The notes under the pieces were generated by a model that was not told the DNA's origin, did not search any database, and saw only the letters and a list, made by a program, of their open reading frames with translations. From NCBI GenBank assembly GCA_013697955.1, contig JACCVV010000023.1, forward strand, positions 1 through 59,899: a stretch of 59,899 bases of DNA, given 5' to 3'. The translations under genes and the position numbers were made by a program. Within the stretch, counting starts at the first letter, position 1. Each line of letters starts with the position of its first letter. Below are positions 15,838-24,392 of the stretch, in pieces. This stretch comes from Tatlockia sp. (GTDB lineage: Bacteria; Pseudomonadota; Gammaproteobacteria; Legionellales; Legionellaceae).

Positions 15838-17053
15838 GATTATCCATTCGTTTAAAGGTCAATAAAACCAGGAGTAGATTCACAAATAATATTGCAAAGA
15901 AAAAAGCTTGATAACCGAGTTGTTGCTCCAACCAGCCGCTAAAAGAGCCAAAAATAACATAGCTTAAAGCCATCGTTGCTGTGCAAACCGTATACATTGA
16001 CATGGGGTATTTGCTTTGATTAGCAATTAAAAGCAAATATCCCATGTAAGCGCCATTGGCAAGACCGAAGGCAAATTGGCTAAAAATCATCGTTAAATAG
16101 ATGGCATACATGCTTGGTGAATTTAGGGTTAAAAAGAGAAAACAAAAGTGACCCAACAAAAGCAAAATGGTAATCCTTTTAAGACAAATTTGCAGTGGGA
16201 AACGACTAAGTAAAAACCCTGAGAAAAAAATACCAATTATCAAGGCAATAGACCCATAAACTCCATATATTTGGCCGAATTGAAACAATCCTAGATTTAA
16301 ACCCATTTTATCCAAAAGAAATAAGGGCACAATTTTTTGCATTTGGGCGTCTGAACAATTATATAAAAAAATAAATATCAAAGCTGCAGAAAACTGTTTG
16401 GAGGCCATTAAGCTTTTATAGATTGAAAGAGGGTTCTTTTTAACCTGAGTTGAGATTGCTTCAATCTCGGGAATTTTTATCACATGGCAAATAGTAAGCA
16501 CAAAAGCCATTATAAATAAGCAATAAAAGAAAACCTGCCAAGTGTTAAATAGAAAATAATTAGCAATTTGGGCGACGAAGGTCAATAACCCGCCTTTGAT
16601 TACTAATCGTCCCATTTGATAAAATAAACTTCTTAAAGCGATATATCGTTTCTGGCTGGGGCCATCTAGATTAATAAGATAAACACCATCTGAAACAATA
16701 TCATGCAGGGATGAAGTAAAAGCAAGAAGAGAGAAAGCTAAGATACTAAGTCTAAATGTGTATTGTCGGTCAATGCCTAATGCTAATAGCAAAAATAAAC
16801 AACTAATTAGGCCCTGCGTGAAAATAGTCAGCCGCTTTTTGGTTGAAATTTTTTCTAAATAAGGTGCGAATACAGGCTTAATAGCCCAGGGCAAAACTAA
16901 ACAGCTGGTTATTAAAGCGGATTGTGTATTATCCAAGCCCTGCTGTTGATAGAAAATCGTGGCAATTAAGCTAACAACGACAAAAGGCATGCTTTGGAAA
17001 AAATATAAAGAGCTTATCCATTGATAGGCTTTAATTGATTTTAAATCTGCCAC
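15821..17053 (-). CDS. Major facilitator superfamily transporter
   Basis: A 410-residue polytopic membrane protein with about 12 hydrophobic segments. Early segments include SLYFFQSMPFVVVSLIATIFY and a loop LEKISTKKRLTIFTQG in the usual MFS position, and the last pair of helices ends in AFFFAILFVNLLLVLLTF. The form resembles the AmpG/PAT-like MFS branch, whose members import muropeptides or acetyl-CoA-type solutes, but the substrate cannot be told. It begins at GTG 17053 and overlaps the LuxR-type regulator gene downstream. A GATACAA palindrome overlaps its likely promoter. Confidence 0.82.
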   Translation of the reverse strand: MADLKSIKAYQWISSLYFFQSMPFVVVSLIATIFYQQQGLDNTQSALITSCLVLPWAIKPVFAPYLEKISTKKRLTIFTQGLISCLFLLLALGIDRQYTFRLSILAFSLLAFTSSLHDIVSDGVYLINLDGPSQKRYIALRSLFYQMGRLVIKGGLLTFVAQIANYFLFNTWQVFFYCLFIMAFVLTICHVIKIPEIEAISTQVKKNPLSIYKSLMASKQFSAALIFIFLYNCSDAQMQKIVPLFLLDKMGLNLGLFQFGQIYGVYGSIALIIGIFFSGFLLSRFPLQICLKRITILLLLGHFCFLFLTLNSPSMYAIYLTMIFSQFAFGLANGAYMGYLLLIANQSKYPMSMYTVCTATMALSYVIFGSFSGWLEQQLGYQAFFFAILFVNLLLVLLTFKRMDNHDRLA

Positions 17054-17065
17054 TTCTTTTTCTGA

Positions 17066-17092
17066 TGATACAAACTGTTTTAAATTGTATCA
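17066..17092. promoter_or_regulatory. Palindromic operator overlapping the MFS-luxR promoter
   Basis: Perfect 8-bp arms TGATACAA and TTGTATCA are separated by 11 nt. On the minus strand the upstream arm forms an extended -10 box, TGATACAAT. A protein bound to the dyad would therefore sit on the promoter of the MFS-LuxR operon, whose GTG start is 13 bases downstream of the palindrome. The dyad symmetry and spacing suit a dimeric regulator such as the LuxR-type protein of the same operon, but that link is inference. Confidence 0.6.
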
Positions 17093-17137
17093 CATTATTT
17101 GATTTATGAATAACCACTGGGCTTATTTCAATACTGG

Positions 17138-17326
17138 CTATTCTAAAACAAACTTAGACCCACAGTAGGGACACATTTCCGATCCAGTTTTTTCAATTGG
17201 CAAATAAACCTTAGGATGAGCGTTCCATAGTGTCATTTCATCGGTTGGGCAACTTAGGGGTAGATCCTGTTGACGCACAGTATATTTTTTTTCAGTACAG
17301 GCCGGTTTTTTTTGCTGTTCAGACAT
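17138..17326 (-). CDS. Zinc-finger domain-containing protein (zf-CHCC type)
   Basis: A 62-residue protein with the Cys26, His37, Cys52 and Cys55 pattern of the short zf-CHCC family, related to the NDUFS6 subunit fold; CPYCGSKFVL at the end is characteristic. Bacterial members are small zinc proteins of unknown role. The ATG at 17326 follows GAGAAG; the longer frame starts with TTG and is unlikely. It follows miaA with a gap of 8 bases. Confidence 0.85.
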   Translation of the reverse strand: MSEQQKKPACTEKKYTVRQQDLPLSCPTDEMTLWNAHPKVYLPIEKTGSEMCPYCGSKFVLE

Positions 17327-17334
17327 GGTGCTTC

Positions 17335-18288
17335 TCAATTTTTTGCTTTTAAAGATTGGCTATTATCTAATATTTCTTTTATGAGCGCTATAATTTCAGC
17401 CTTCGTCTTTGGATTTTCACAAAAAAACCGATCTGCCTTTGACCAATTGCGCAACCAGGTTAGTTGTCGCTTTGCCAGTTGCCTTGTGGCTGCAATACCT
17501 TTATTTCGTAAAGTTTCATAATCATAATCGCCAGCAAGGTAATCAATCACTTGGCGATAACCCACTGAGCGCATTGATGGACAGGTTGAGGCTAAATGCC
17601 ATTTTTGCAGTAATTCTGCTACTTCATAAACAAAACCTTTTTCCAGCATTTCATCAAACCGACTAGCAATGCGAGCGTGTAACCAGGCTCTGTCTTGAGG
17701 CTCAATTATTATATTCACAAAGCGATAATTTTGATTCGCCTTTTGCTCTGACCAAAAGGTTGAAAGTGGACTGCCGGTAATTTGATAAACTTCCAAGGCC
17801 CGCATGATACGTTGGCTATCATTGGGATGAATTCTCGCTGCTGATTGCGGGTCAATCAAGGCTAATTCCTGATGCATATAAGCCCAGCCCTGCAAATCAG
17901 CCTGCTGAGATAATACAGCCCTCAACTCATTATCGGCCTTGGGAAGCGGAGAAAGCCCTTGTTGGAAGGCATTGAAATACATCATCGTTCCTCCCACTAA
18001 AAGCGGGATTTTTTGACGGCGATAAATAGCCTCACAAAGCGATACAGAATCTTCACAAAATTGAGCGGCAGAATAACTATCTGTTGGATCTAAAATATCA
18101 ATTAAATGATGAGGTGCAGCGGCTAATTCTTCAGGGAAAGGTTTAGCTGTACCAATATCCATTTCTCTATAAATCATCGCAGAATCGACGCTAATGATTT
18201 CAAAGGGGAAGTTTTTGACCAATTCACAGGCCAGAGCAGTTTTTCCTGAGGCGGTAGGCCCCATGAGACAGAAAATAATATTAGGCAT
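17335..18288 (-). CDS. miaA: tRNA dimethylallyltransferase MiaA
   Basis: The 317-residue enzyme transfers a dimethylallyl group to N6 of A37 in tRNAs reading UNN codons. GPTASGKT (10-17) is the P-loop, followed by ISVDSAMIYREMDIGTAKP (the substrate-binding DSxQ-like segment), LVGGTMMYF, and the late RQLAKRQLTWLRNW motif. The length is normal. It overlaps mutL by 8 bases, giving the common mutL-miaA order, though hfq does not follow; the zinc-finger gene is downstream instead. Confidence 0.96.
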   Translation of the reverse strand: MPNIIFCLMGPTASGKTALACELVKNFPFEIISVDSAMIYREMDIGTAKPFPEELAAAPHHLIDILDPTDSYSAAQFCEDSVSLCEAIYRRQKIPLLVGGTMMYFNAFQQGLSPLPKADNELRAVLSQQADLQGWAYMHQELALIDPQSAARIHPNDSQRIMRALEVYQITGSPLSTFWSEQKANQNYRFVNIIIEPQDRAWLHARIASRFDEMLEKGFVYEVAELLQKWHLASTCPSMRSVGYRQVIDYLAGDYDYETLRNKGIAATRQLAKRQLTWLRNWSKADRFFCENPKTKAEIIALIKEILDNSQSLKAKN

Positions 18289-19900
18289 CTAGCAAACCCC
18301 AACAGGTTTCTATGGTTAAATGCTTTGCGATGTTTTTGAGTTTATCACTTGTCAAGGTTTGTACAAAGTTAATTAATATTGCCATTTCTTCAGGTTGTAA
18401 TTGTTGGACTTTAAACGATTGCGAAGCGACTAATATTTCCAGCAGTTTATTGATCTCAAATTCAGATGAAGAAAAAAAATTGGTTAAAAATTGTTTAAGG
18501 TTCAAGTGAGGAACAAGTTGAGGTAAGGAACGAATAAGAATTGAATGCTCACTGGCTAGTCCTGACTCAATGCCAAGAAGACTTAAAGCCTGTTGATAAA
18601 GAGTGAACGTTTCCGTATCAACGTTTATTGAATAACTAAGCGGCACTAACAAAGGGCGACTGGCGAGCGGCAACTTTTCCTTTGCCAAAATAGATAGTAA
18701 CCAATGACGCTGAGTAGCAAGCACGTCCATTAAATAAGGTTGTTCCTGCAAAAATAGTAAAGCAAATGATTGATTTAAACCTATCCAGGGTTTCAGATCT
18801 TTTGAAGTTCCTGTTTGAATTGCAAGTGGCAGCGGTTGATAAGGCTCTTCTACCTGCCAAGAATAATTTTTTAAGGCAGGAGTTGGTTTATAGACCATTA
18901 CTTGCTCTGGTGCTTTTAATGCTTTTAACAGCTGTGAAGAAATAAAATCATGGACAAGTCTTGGTTGCTGGAAACGGACTTCATGCTTGGTCGGGTGGAC
19001 GTTCACATCAACTTCGTTTGCTTTGATTGTAAAATATAACAAACATGAAGGGTGACGTCCGGGATATAGAATACTCTCATAGGCTTGCTTGATCGCATGA
19101 TTGAGCAATTTGTCCTTTACCATCCGATTATTTACGTAAATCCAGATCTTGTCATTTTGACTGCGTTGATATTCTTTAGTACTGATCAAACCTTCAATGC
19201 GCATACCTGCAAGTTCAACATCAAGATGGTAGCTTTGCTCGACAAAGTTTTTTCCTAATAATTTGCGGATCCGTAATAGCTTAGTTTTATCACAGCTTGC
19301 GGAAGCTAGATTTAAATGTTGCTTGCCATTATGACTTAAGTTAATGGCTACATGAGGCGCGCTAAGGGCAAAGCGCTTAACCACAAATTCTATTATTTGA
19401 AATTCAAAGCGCTCCGGCTTTAAGAATTTTTTTCTAACTGGTGCGTTAAAAAAAATATCGCGCACTTCGATAGTAGTTCCTTTACTCCTGGCACAAGGGG
19501 TAATAGCTACTTTTCCGTCAGAATCAGAGGCTAGCATCATTGCAACTTCTTGATCTTCAGGCCTTGAACTAAGGGTCAGACGTGAAATCGACGCGATGCT
19601 TGCCAAGGCTTCCCCACGAAAACCCATTGTTCTAATTTCATATAAATCTTTAAGTTGGCTAATTTTAGAAGTAGCGTGTGCTGCAATTGCCAGCGGTAAA
19701 TCGTCTGCAAAAATACCTCTGCCATTATCTGAAATTTTAATCTGGGTAAGGCCACCACAACCGATATCGATAGTTATTTGATCCGCATCAGCATCTAGAG
19801 CATTTTCCAATAACTCTTTGACTACCGAGGCAGGTCTTTCAATAACCTCCCCCGCAGCAATTTGATTAGCTAGCTCCGCAGGTAATTGGTGGATTCTCAT
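18281..19900 (-). CDS. mutL: DNA mismatch repair protein MutL
   Basis: The 539-residue protein couples MutS recognition to downstream strand excision. Its N-terminal GHKL ATPase has ELLENALDAD, DNGRGI, GFRGEAL and the KGTTIEVRDIFFNAPVRKKF segment; the transducer region with NVHPTKHEVRF follows. The C-terminal dimerisation domain lacks an endonuclease DQHAxxE motif, as in other gammaproteobacterial MutL. At 539 residues it is somewhat shorter than E. coli MutL, with a short linker. It starts in a 4-bp ATGA overlap with the amidase gene. Confidence 0.96.
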   Translation of the reverse strand: MRIHQLPAELANQIAAGEVIERPASVVKELLENALDADADQITIDIGCGGLTQIKISDNGRGIFADDLPLAIAAHATSKISQLKDLYEIRTMGFRGEALASIASISRLTLSSRPEDQEVAMMLASDSDGKVAITPCARSKGTTIEVRDIFFNAPVRKKFLKPERFEFQIIEFVVKRFALSAPHVAINLSHNGKQHLNLASASCDKTKLLRIRKLLGKNFVEQSYHLDVELAGMRIEGLISTKEYQRSQNDKIWIYVNNRMVKDKLLNHAIKQAYESILYPGRHPSCLLYFTIKANEVDVNVHPTKHEVRFQQPRLVHDFISSQLLKALKAPEQVMVYKPTPALKNYSWQVEEPYQPLPLAIQTGTSKDLKPWIGLNQSFALLFLQEQPYLMDVLATQRHWLLSILAKEKLPLASRPLLVPLSYSINVDTETFTLYQQALSLLGIESGLASEHSILIRSLPQLVPHLNLKQFLTNFFSSSEFEINKLLEILVASQSFKVQQLQPEEMAILINFVQTLTSDKLKNIAKHLTIETCWGLLDA

Positions 19901-21273
19901 TGCAAAGAGGAGGGAATAATTATTTTTTGCCCTGGGCGTAGTTGCGCGCCTGATAAACGGTTAACAACTTGTAAGGAAGCTACCGAAAGATGATATTTGG
20001 CCGCGATTAAAGGTAAGGTATCCCCTTTTTGTACCAGATGTATATTTGACCGAGTTGCTAGTGCTTCAACCCTTGTTCCATGAGGTGGGTAATCCCAAAA
20101 ATAATTCTTAAGTCCCTGAAAAATAGCCTGAGTTAATTGAGTTTGATAACTGCTACTTGTCAGATTTTTTTCCTCACGCGGATTTGAAATAAAGCCTGTT
20201 TCAATCAATATTGATGGAATATCTGGCGATTTAAGAACCATAAAGCGAGCTTGTTCAACTTTATGATTATGTAAAACCGTCATTGATTGCATGTTTCGCA
20301 ACACCCTCTCACCCATATGTAAGCTGTAACCAATAGTCGCGGTTTGTGATAAATCAATCAACACAGTGCGCACTAAACCGCTTTGATCATCCAATCCGGA
20401 TAAATTGACCCCGCCTAATTCCGAGTAGTTTTCCTTTTCAGCTAACCAACGGGCAGCTTCTGAAGTAGCGCCTGATTGTGAGAGTGCGAAAACAGAGGCG
20501 CCTCGCGATTGCGGATTAATAAAGGCGTCAGCATGAATAGATACAAACACATCAGCATTGTATTTTCTTGCAATCTTTAACCGCTCTCGCAATTCGATAT
20601 AGTAGTCACCATTGCGCGTTAAAACTGCCTTCATTCCCGGCTGCCTATCAATAATTTGCTTCAATTTGAGAGCAATAGCCAAGGTAACATTTTTCTCTGA
20701 ATTATTTCCTGGACCTCTCGCCCCGGGGTCTTTACCGCCGTGGCCTGCGTCAAGCACAATAACCACATCGCGTAATCCACGGTTTGGAGGATGCTGGATG
20801 GCTAAGGGCTTTGAAGTTTCGATTTTTTTATCAGGAACTATTGCTGCTATATTTTTTGCTGGAACTTTTATTAGTTGTTTTGTAAGTGCTTCGTTAGCAG
20901 ACAAATCAAGTGAGAACCCATGTGTTGATGATTTGGTGTTTAAGGGGTTTGTTCTAGTTTGCACCATTTGATTAACCTCAAATACAACTCGGAGAGTATG
21001 AGGATTAGGATGCCCGCTTCGAATAATTTTTATTAATTTCGAACCCAAATTAACTCGATTTAGAGCCACAGCTAATTCAGTATTTTCAAAATCAATAACC
21101 ACTCGATTTGGGTTAGTCAAAGTGAAGACTTTATGAGCAACAGCGCTATCCAGATTAAACATTACTGAAGGATGGCCTGCTCCTTGCTTGATATCTATAG
21201 ATAACAGTTTTGCGGCCATTAACAGAGAACTGAATACCATTAAAAAACAAAACAAAAGTGTTCGCTTTTTCAT
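19897..21273 (-). CDS. N-acetylmuramoyl-L-alanine amidase (AmiB/AmiC type) with AMIN and LysM domains
   Basis: This 458-residue exported enzyme cleaves the amide between MurNAc and the stem peptide during cell separation. It has a signal peptide (about 1-21), an AMIN domain (about 25-125) for septal targeting, and a zinc amidase_3 domain with DAGHGGKDPGARG, the SIHAD histidine and the ETGFISN glutamate. A C-terminal LysM (about 412-456, LVQKGDTLPLIAAKYHLS) binds peptidoglycan. This is the AmiB-like architecture usually found between tsaE and mutL, as here. It has 4-bp overlaps on both sides. Confidence 0.93.
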   Translation of the reverse strand: MKKRTLLFCFLMVFSSLLMAAKLLSIDIKQGAGHPSVMFNLDSAVAHKVFTLTNPNRVVIDFENTELAVALNRVNLGSKLIKIIRSGHPNPHTLRVVFEVNQMVQTRTNPLNTKSSTHGFSLDLSANEALTKQLIKVPAKNIAAIVPDKKIETSKPLAIQHPPNRGLRDVVIVLDAGHGGKDPGARGPGNNSEKNVTLAIALKLKQIIDRQPGMKAVLTRNGDYYIELRERLKIARKYNADVFVSIHADAFINPQSRGASVFALSQSGATSEAARWLAEKENYSELGGVNLSGLDDQSGLVRTVLIDLSQTATIGYSLHMGERVLRNMQSMTVLHNHKVEQARFMVLKSPDIPSILIETGFISNPREEKNLTSSSYQTQLTQAIFQGLKNYFWDYPPHGTRVEALATRSNIHLVQKGDTLPLIAAKYHLSVASLQVVNRLSGAQLRPGQKIIIPSSLQ

Positions 21274-21728
21274 TGTTTACCTGCAAGGCATGACAAAATT
21301 TTTTCTCCTGCGACGCTATTCGTAGTACAACTTAGCAAACGTCCGCTCCCCGAAATTGTGAAGGCAAAATTAATATCAATCTGATTTAATTGAAATTTTG
21401 CACGCTCTGGCCACTCAATACAACAAATTGCCTTGTCCTGAAAGTAATCTCTAAAGCCAATATATTCTAATTCGGACTCATCTTGAATACGATATAAATC
21501 AAAGTGATGGATCTTCAAATTATCGCAGTCGTAGCTTTCGATCAATGAAAAGGTTGGGCTTTTAATTGCTGATTTAATACCTAAAGCCCGCAATAAAGCA
21601 CGAATAAGAGTGGTTTTTCCCGCTCCTATTTCACCACTAAAGGTCAATACTAAAGGCGAAACCAGACAAGATGCCAATTGTTTTGCCAAAGCTATCGAAG
21701 CCGATTCATTAACCAATTCAATCAACAT
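21270..21728 (-). CDS. tsaE: tRNA threonylcarbamoyladenosine biosynthesis ATPase TsaE
   Basis: The 152-residue P-loop protein supports the TsaB-TsaD complex in making t6A37 in ANN-decoding tRNAs. SGEIGAGKTT (31-40) is the Walker A motif, followed by SPTFSLIESYD and IHHFDLYRI, and IEWPERA is the family's switch segment. It starts 11 bases inside the preceding nnr gene and ends in an ATGA overlap with the amidase gene, the usual yjeF-tsaE-amiB-mutL order. Confidence 0.95.
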   Translation of the reverse strand: MLIELVNESASIALAKQLASCLVSPLVLTFSGEIGAGKTTLIRALLRALGIKSAIKSPTFSLIESYDCDNLKIHHFDLYRIQDESELEYIGFRDYFQDKAICCIEWPERAKFQLNQIDINFAFTISGSGRLLSCTTNSVAGEKILSCLAGKQ

Positions 21729-23214
21729 GTATAGATCCAGGGTTCACTAAATGTTGTAAATAGGACATAAGGTCAGTTGCCACTAATCCCCGCTCTCCAA
21801 GCTCTGCAGCAGCAGCATCGCCGGCTTTGGCGTGCAACCAGGGACCTAATTTGGCCGCGTCCGATAGCAATAAACCTTGCGCAACCAGTCCTCCAATGAT
21901 TCCGCAAAGCGCATCACCCATCCCTGCAGAAGCCATACCTGGATTGCCGAAATTGCAAAGATAAATTTCATTATCATCAGTAGAAATCAGCGAACCAGCA
22001 CCCTTTAAGACGACATTTCCACCATAGATATTTTGCATTCGAATTACTGCCTGATAACGATTATTTTGCACATCTGATATTGTGCAATTTAATAAAGAAG
22101 CAGCTTCACCAGGATGTGGAGTCAAAATCCAGTTATCATCGTGCTGAGGATTTTGTGCAAGTAAGCCTAAGGCAGAGGCATCAATAACCATTGGTAATTG
22201 GGAGGCTAAGGCAAAGGCAAACAATGCTTTCGCCCATTCATCCTTGCCAAGCCCCGGGCCAATAATACAAACTGTTGCTTTTTCGATGAGAGTGGATAAT
22301 TCTTTTGGCTCATCAATGCCATAGACCATTGCTTCCGGCAACGAAGGGAAAACCTTGTTGGCATGCTCTGGTCTTGTAGCTACTGAAACAACCCCTGCAC
22401 CAACACGCAAGGCTGCATGCGCTGTAATTAAAACGGAGCCAGGCATTCCATAACCACCGCCAATGATCAGCACATGTCCAAAACGTCCTTTATGAGAATT
22501 TTTGGGACGCCTCGGTAATAGCGTTTTATTAAGGTCATTTTCTAAAAAATAAGCTGCTGGTTGAATAAATGTTAAACATTTATCCAGTTGCAAGTTATGG
22601 CAAATAATTTCACCACAATGATCTGGCCCATCCGCGGTCATTAAGCCAAGTTTATAGCCAATAAAGGTGACTGTATGGGTAGCTACTACAGAAACACCCA
22701 TAACTTCGCCGCTATCAGCATTTAAACCAGAGGGAATATCTAAAGAGAGAACAGGGAGATGGGCGTCATTGATTTGGTTAATTGCAGTTGCCATAGGACC
22801 GTGCACCGGTCCTTTTAATCCAATGCCCAGCAAGGCATCCACAATGAGTTCAACTTCACTATCGAGGGGGTCGTCTATACATTGACAATCAACTCCTGCA
22901 GCCAGAGCCTGCAAAGCCGCATGCCTCGCAGCAGGCGGTAAGTTCTCAACGGACTTATATTGATTAATAACTACAGAGTAGCCTTTTTCCTTTGCGAGAC
23001 GGGCTAAAACATATCCGTCACCTGCATTATTACCACTACCACAAAAAACCGCGATGCTGCGCACTGCGGGATATAAAAGGCAAAGAGAGGAAAAGGCAGA
23101 TGAACCGGCTCGAGTCATTAGCTCGTCTTCACACAAGCCCAATTCAGCCTTGGCCGTCAACTCAATTGACCGGATTTGCGAAACTTGGTAAATCGCTGTT
23201 TTTGACGATGTCAT
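21718..23214 (-). CDS. nnr: Bifunctional NAD(P)H-hydrate epimerase / ADP-dependent dehydratase
   Basis: This 498-residue repair enzyme recycles hydrated NADH and NADPH. The N-terminal YjeF epimerase domain (about 10-215) has AVFCGSGNNAGDGYVLAR and LDIPSGLNADSGEV. The C-terminal ribokinase-like dehydratase domain (about 230-490) has IIGGGYGMPGS, VIGPGLG-type and LTPHPGEAASLL motifs, and GMGDALCGIIGGL near the end. Both active domains look intact. The gene overlaps tsaE by 11 bases. The ATG at 23214 has only a weak ribosome-binding site. Confidence 0.95.
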   Translation of the reverse strand: MTSSKTAIYQVSQIRSIELTAKAELGLCEDELMTRAGSSAFSSLCLLYPAVRSIAVFCGSGNNAGDGYVLARLAKEKGYSVVINQYKSVENLPPAARHAALQALAAGVDCQCIDDPLDSEVELIVDALLGIGLKGPVHGPMATAINQINDAHLPVLSLDIPSGLNADSGEVMGVSVVATHTVTFIGYKLGLMTADGPDHCGEIICHNLQLDKCLTFIQPAAYFLENDLNKTLLPRRPKNSHKGRFGHVLIIGGGYGMPGSVLITAHAALRVGAGVVSVATRPEHANKVFPSLPEAMVYGIDEPKELSTLIEKATVCIIGPGLGKDEWAKALFAFALASQLPMVIDASALGLLAQNPQHDDNWILTPHPGEAASLLNCTISDVQNNRYQAVIRMQNIYGGNVVLKGAGSLISTDDNEIYLCNFGNPGMASAGMGDALCGIIGGLVAQGLLLSDAAKLGPWLHAKAGDAAAAELGERGLVATDLMSYLQHLVNPGSIHVD

Positions 23215-23271
23215 GGCCTGCCTTTTTATTATTTAATCCCTGTAGTCCTTTTTTTCACTCGCAGCGACAGC

Positions 23272-23679
23272 CTAATCTTTTTTAACCAAAGTTAAGGAAG
23301 GTTTACCCCGGCCTTTAGAATCCTGGCTAGCAACTGGTGGAGGAGGCGGTAATTCATCTCCGTATTCTTCTCCAAATTCCATTCCTCGGCCATTTTCTTT
23401 AGCATAAATGGCAAGAACAGCAGCAGGAACCACATAGATTTGCACACTTTGCCCAGAAAATCGGGCAGTAAAAACAATTCTATCATTTTCAAGGTGTAAA
23501 CCACGGCATGCTTTGGGCGAAATATTTAATACTATTCGACCAGCATTCACATGTTCTTGCGGAACCTGAACAGTAGGATATTCAGCATTAACCAAAATGT
23601 AGGGCGTTAAATCATTGTCTACTATCCAATCGTAAAGACCACGAATCAGATAGGGCTTATTGGATGTCATTTTTGTCAT
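23272..23679 (-). CDS. sspB: ClpXP specificity-enhancing factor SspB
   Basis: The 135-residue adaptor tethers ssrA-tagged and other substrates to ClpXP. The dimeric domain is recognised by KPYLIRGLYDWIVDNDLTPYILV, IVLNISPKA, and VVPAAVLAIYAKENG. An acidic/proline linker with PPPPP and a basic C-terminal tail (GKPSLTLVKKD) follow, the tail being the XB motif that binds the ClpX N-domain. It is two bases downstream of sspA, in the normal sspA-sspB operon. Confidence 0.95.
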   Translation of the reverse strand: MTKMTSNKPYLIRGLYDWIVDNDLTPYILVNAEYPTVQVPQEHVNAGRIVLNISPKACRGLHLENDRIVFTARFSGQSVQIYVVPAAVLAIYAKENGRGMEFGEEYGDELPPPPPVASQDSKGRGKPSLTLVKKD

Positions 23680-23681
23680 GA

Positions 23682-24302
23682 TTAGGCCGCTCTTAATTGC
23701 CTCTCAGCATCCGTTAGGCTTGCTTGAAATGAATCACGTTTAAAAACTCGCTGCATATAGCTATTTAAACCCTTAAGTTTAATCGGAATTTCTATGCCTA
23801 ATTGGGGTAAACGCCATAATAATGGAGCTAGAGCACAATCGAGTAACGAAAATTCGTCACTAAGAAAATAAGGCTTATCGGCAAAAACTGGTTCAAGACT
23901 GATTAAACTATCAGATAAATGCTGACGTGCCTCTTCAACTTCAGTTCCTGCTCTAATTTTTTGCAACAATTGGTACCAATCCTGCTCAACTCTATGCATC
24001 ATTTTTCTTGCTTCTGCACGAGCAACTGGGTAAACAGGTAAAAGTGGAGGATGGGGAAAGCGCTCATCCAAATACTCCATAATAATCCGTGCTTCATACA
24101 ATACTAATTCACGGTCTATCAGTGTAGGAATTGAGCCATAGGGGTTAAGAGCATACAAATCGTCAGGACACTCGCCTTGCTTAGCATGAAGAATTTCCAC
24201 ATTAACACCTTTTTCGGCTAAAACTATGCGAACTTGGTGACTATAAACATCATCATTGTCAGAATACAAAGACATGATCGTTCGCTTTGCCACAATTGCC
24301 AT
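23682..24302 (-). CDS. sspA: Stringent starvation protein A (SspA)
   Basis: This 206-residue protein with a glutathione-S-transferase fold associates with RNA polymerase and is linked to starvation and acid responses. The N-terminal thioredoxin-like part contains MSLYSDNDDVYSHQVRIVLAEKG and NPYGSIPTLIDRELVLYEARIIMEYLDERFPHPPL, the SspA hallmark region. I use ATG 24302, five bases after GGAG; a GTG two codons earlier overlaps that site. In Legionella-like hosts it may also act in virulence control, but nothing here shows that. A palindrome lies just upstream. Confidence 0.95.
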   Translation of the reverse strand: MAIVAKRTIMSLYSDNDDVYSHQVRIVLAEKGVNVEILHAKQGECPDDLYALNPYGSIPTLIDRELVLYEARIIMEYLDERFPHPPLLPVYPVARAEARKMMHRVEQDWYQLLQKIRAGTEVEEARQHLSDSLISLEPVFADKPYFLSDEFSLLDCALAPLLWRLPQLGIEIPIKLKGLNSYMQRVFKRDSFQASLTDAERQLRAA

Positions 24303-24330
24303 CGTCACTCCTAATCGTTAATTTTTTTAC

Positions 24331-24345
24331 TTGACAAGATGTCAA
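24331..24345. promoter_or_regulatory. TTGACA-AGA-TGTCAA palindrome upstream of sspA
   Basis: Perfect 6-bp arms with a 3-nt centre lie about 28 bases before the sspA start. The minus-strand copy of TTGACA could serve as a -35 box, but the matching -10 would put the transcript start almost on the ribosome-binding site. A regulator binding site, or a short hairpin at the petC-sspA boundary, is as likely. Confidence 0.4.
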
Positions 24346-24392
24346 AGGGGACCATTTTAACACAGTTTTCTCAATGTTGATGAGCAACCTTA

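Noticed and set aside
15821-17053. ampG
   Set aside because: General AmpG/PAT-like appearance only; no beta-lactamase or muropeptide gene lies nearby.
20612-20971. 119-codon plus-strand frame
   Set aside because: Antisense shadow of the amidase gene, whose family assignment is secure.
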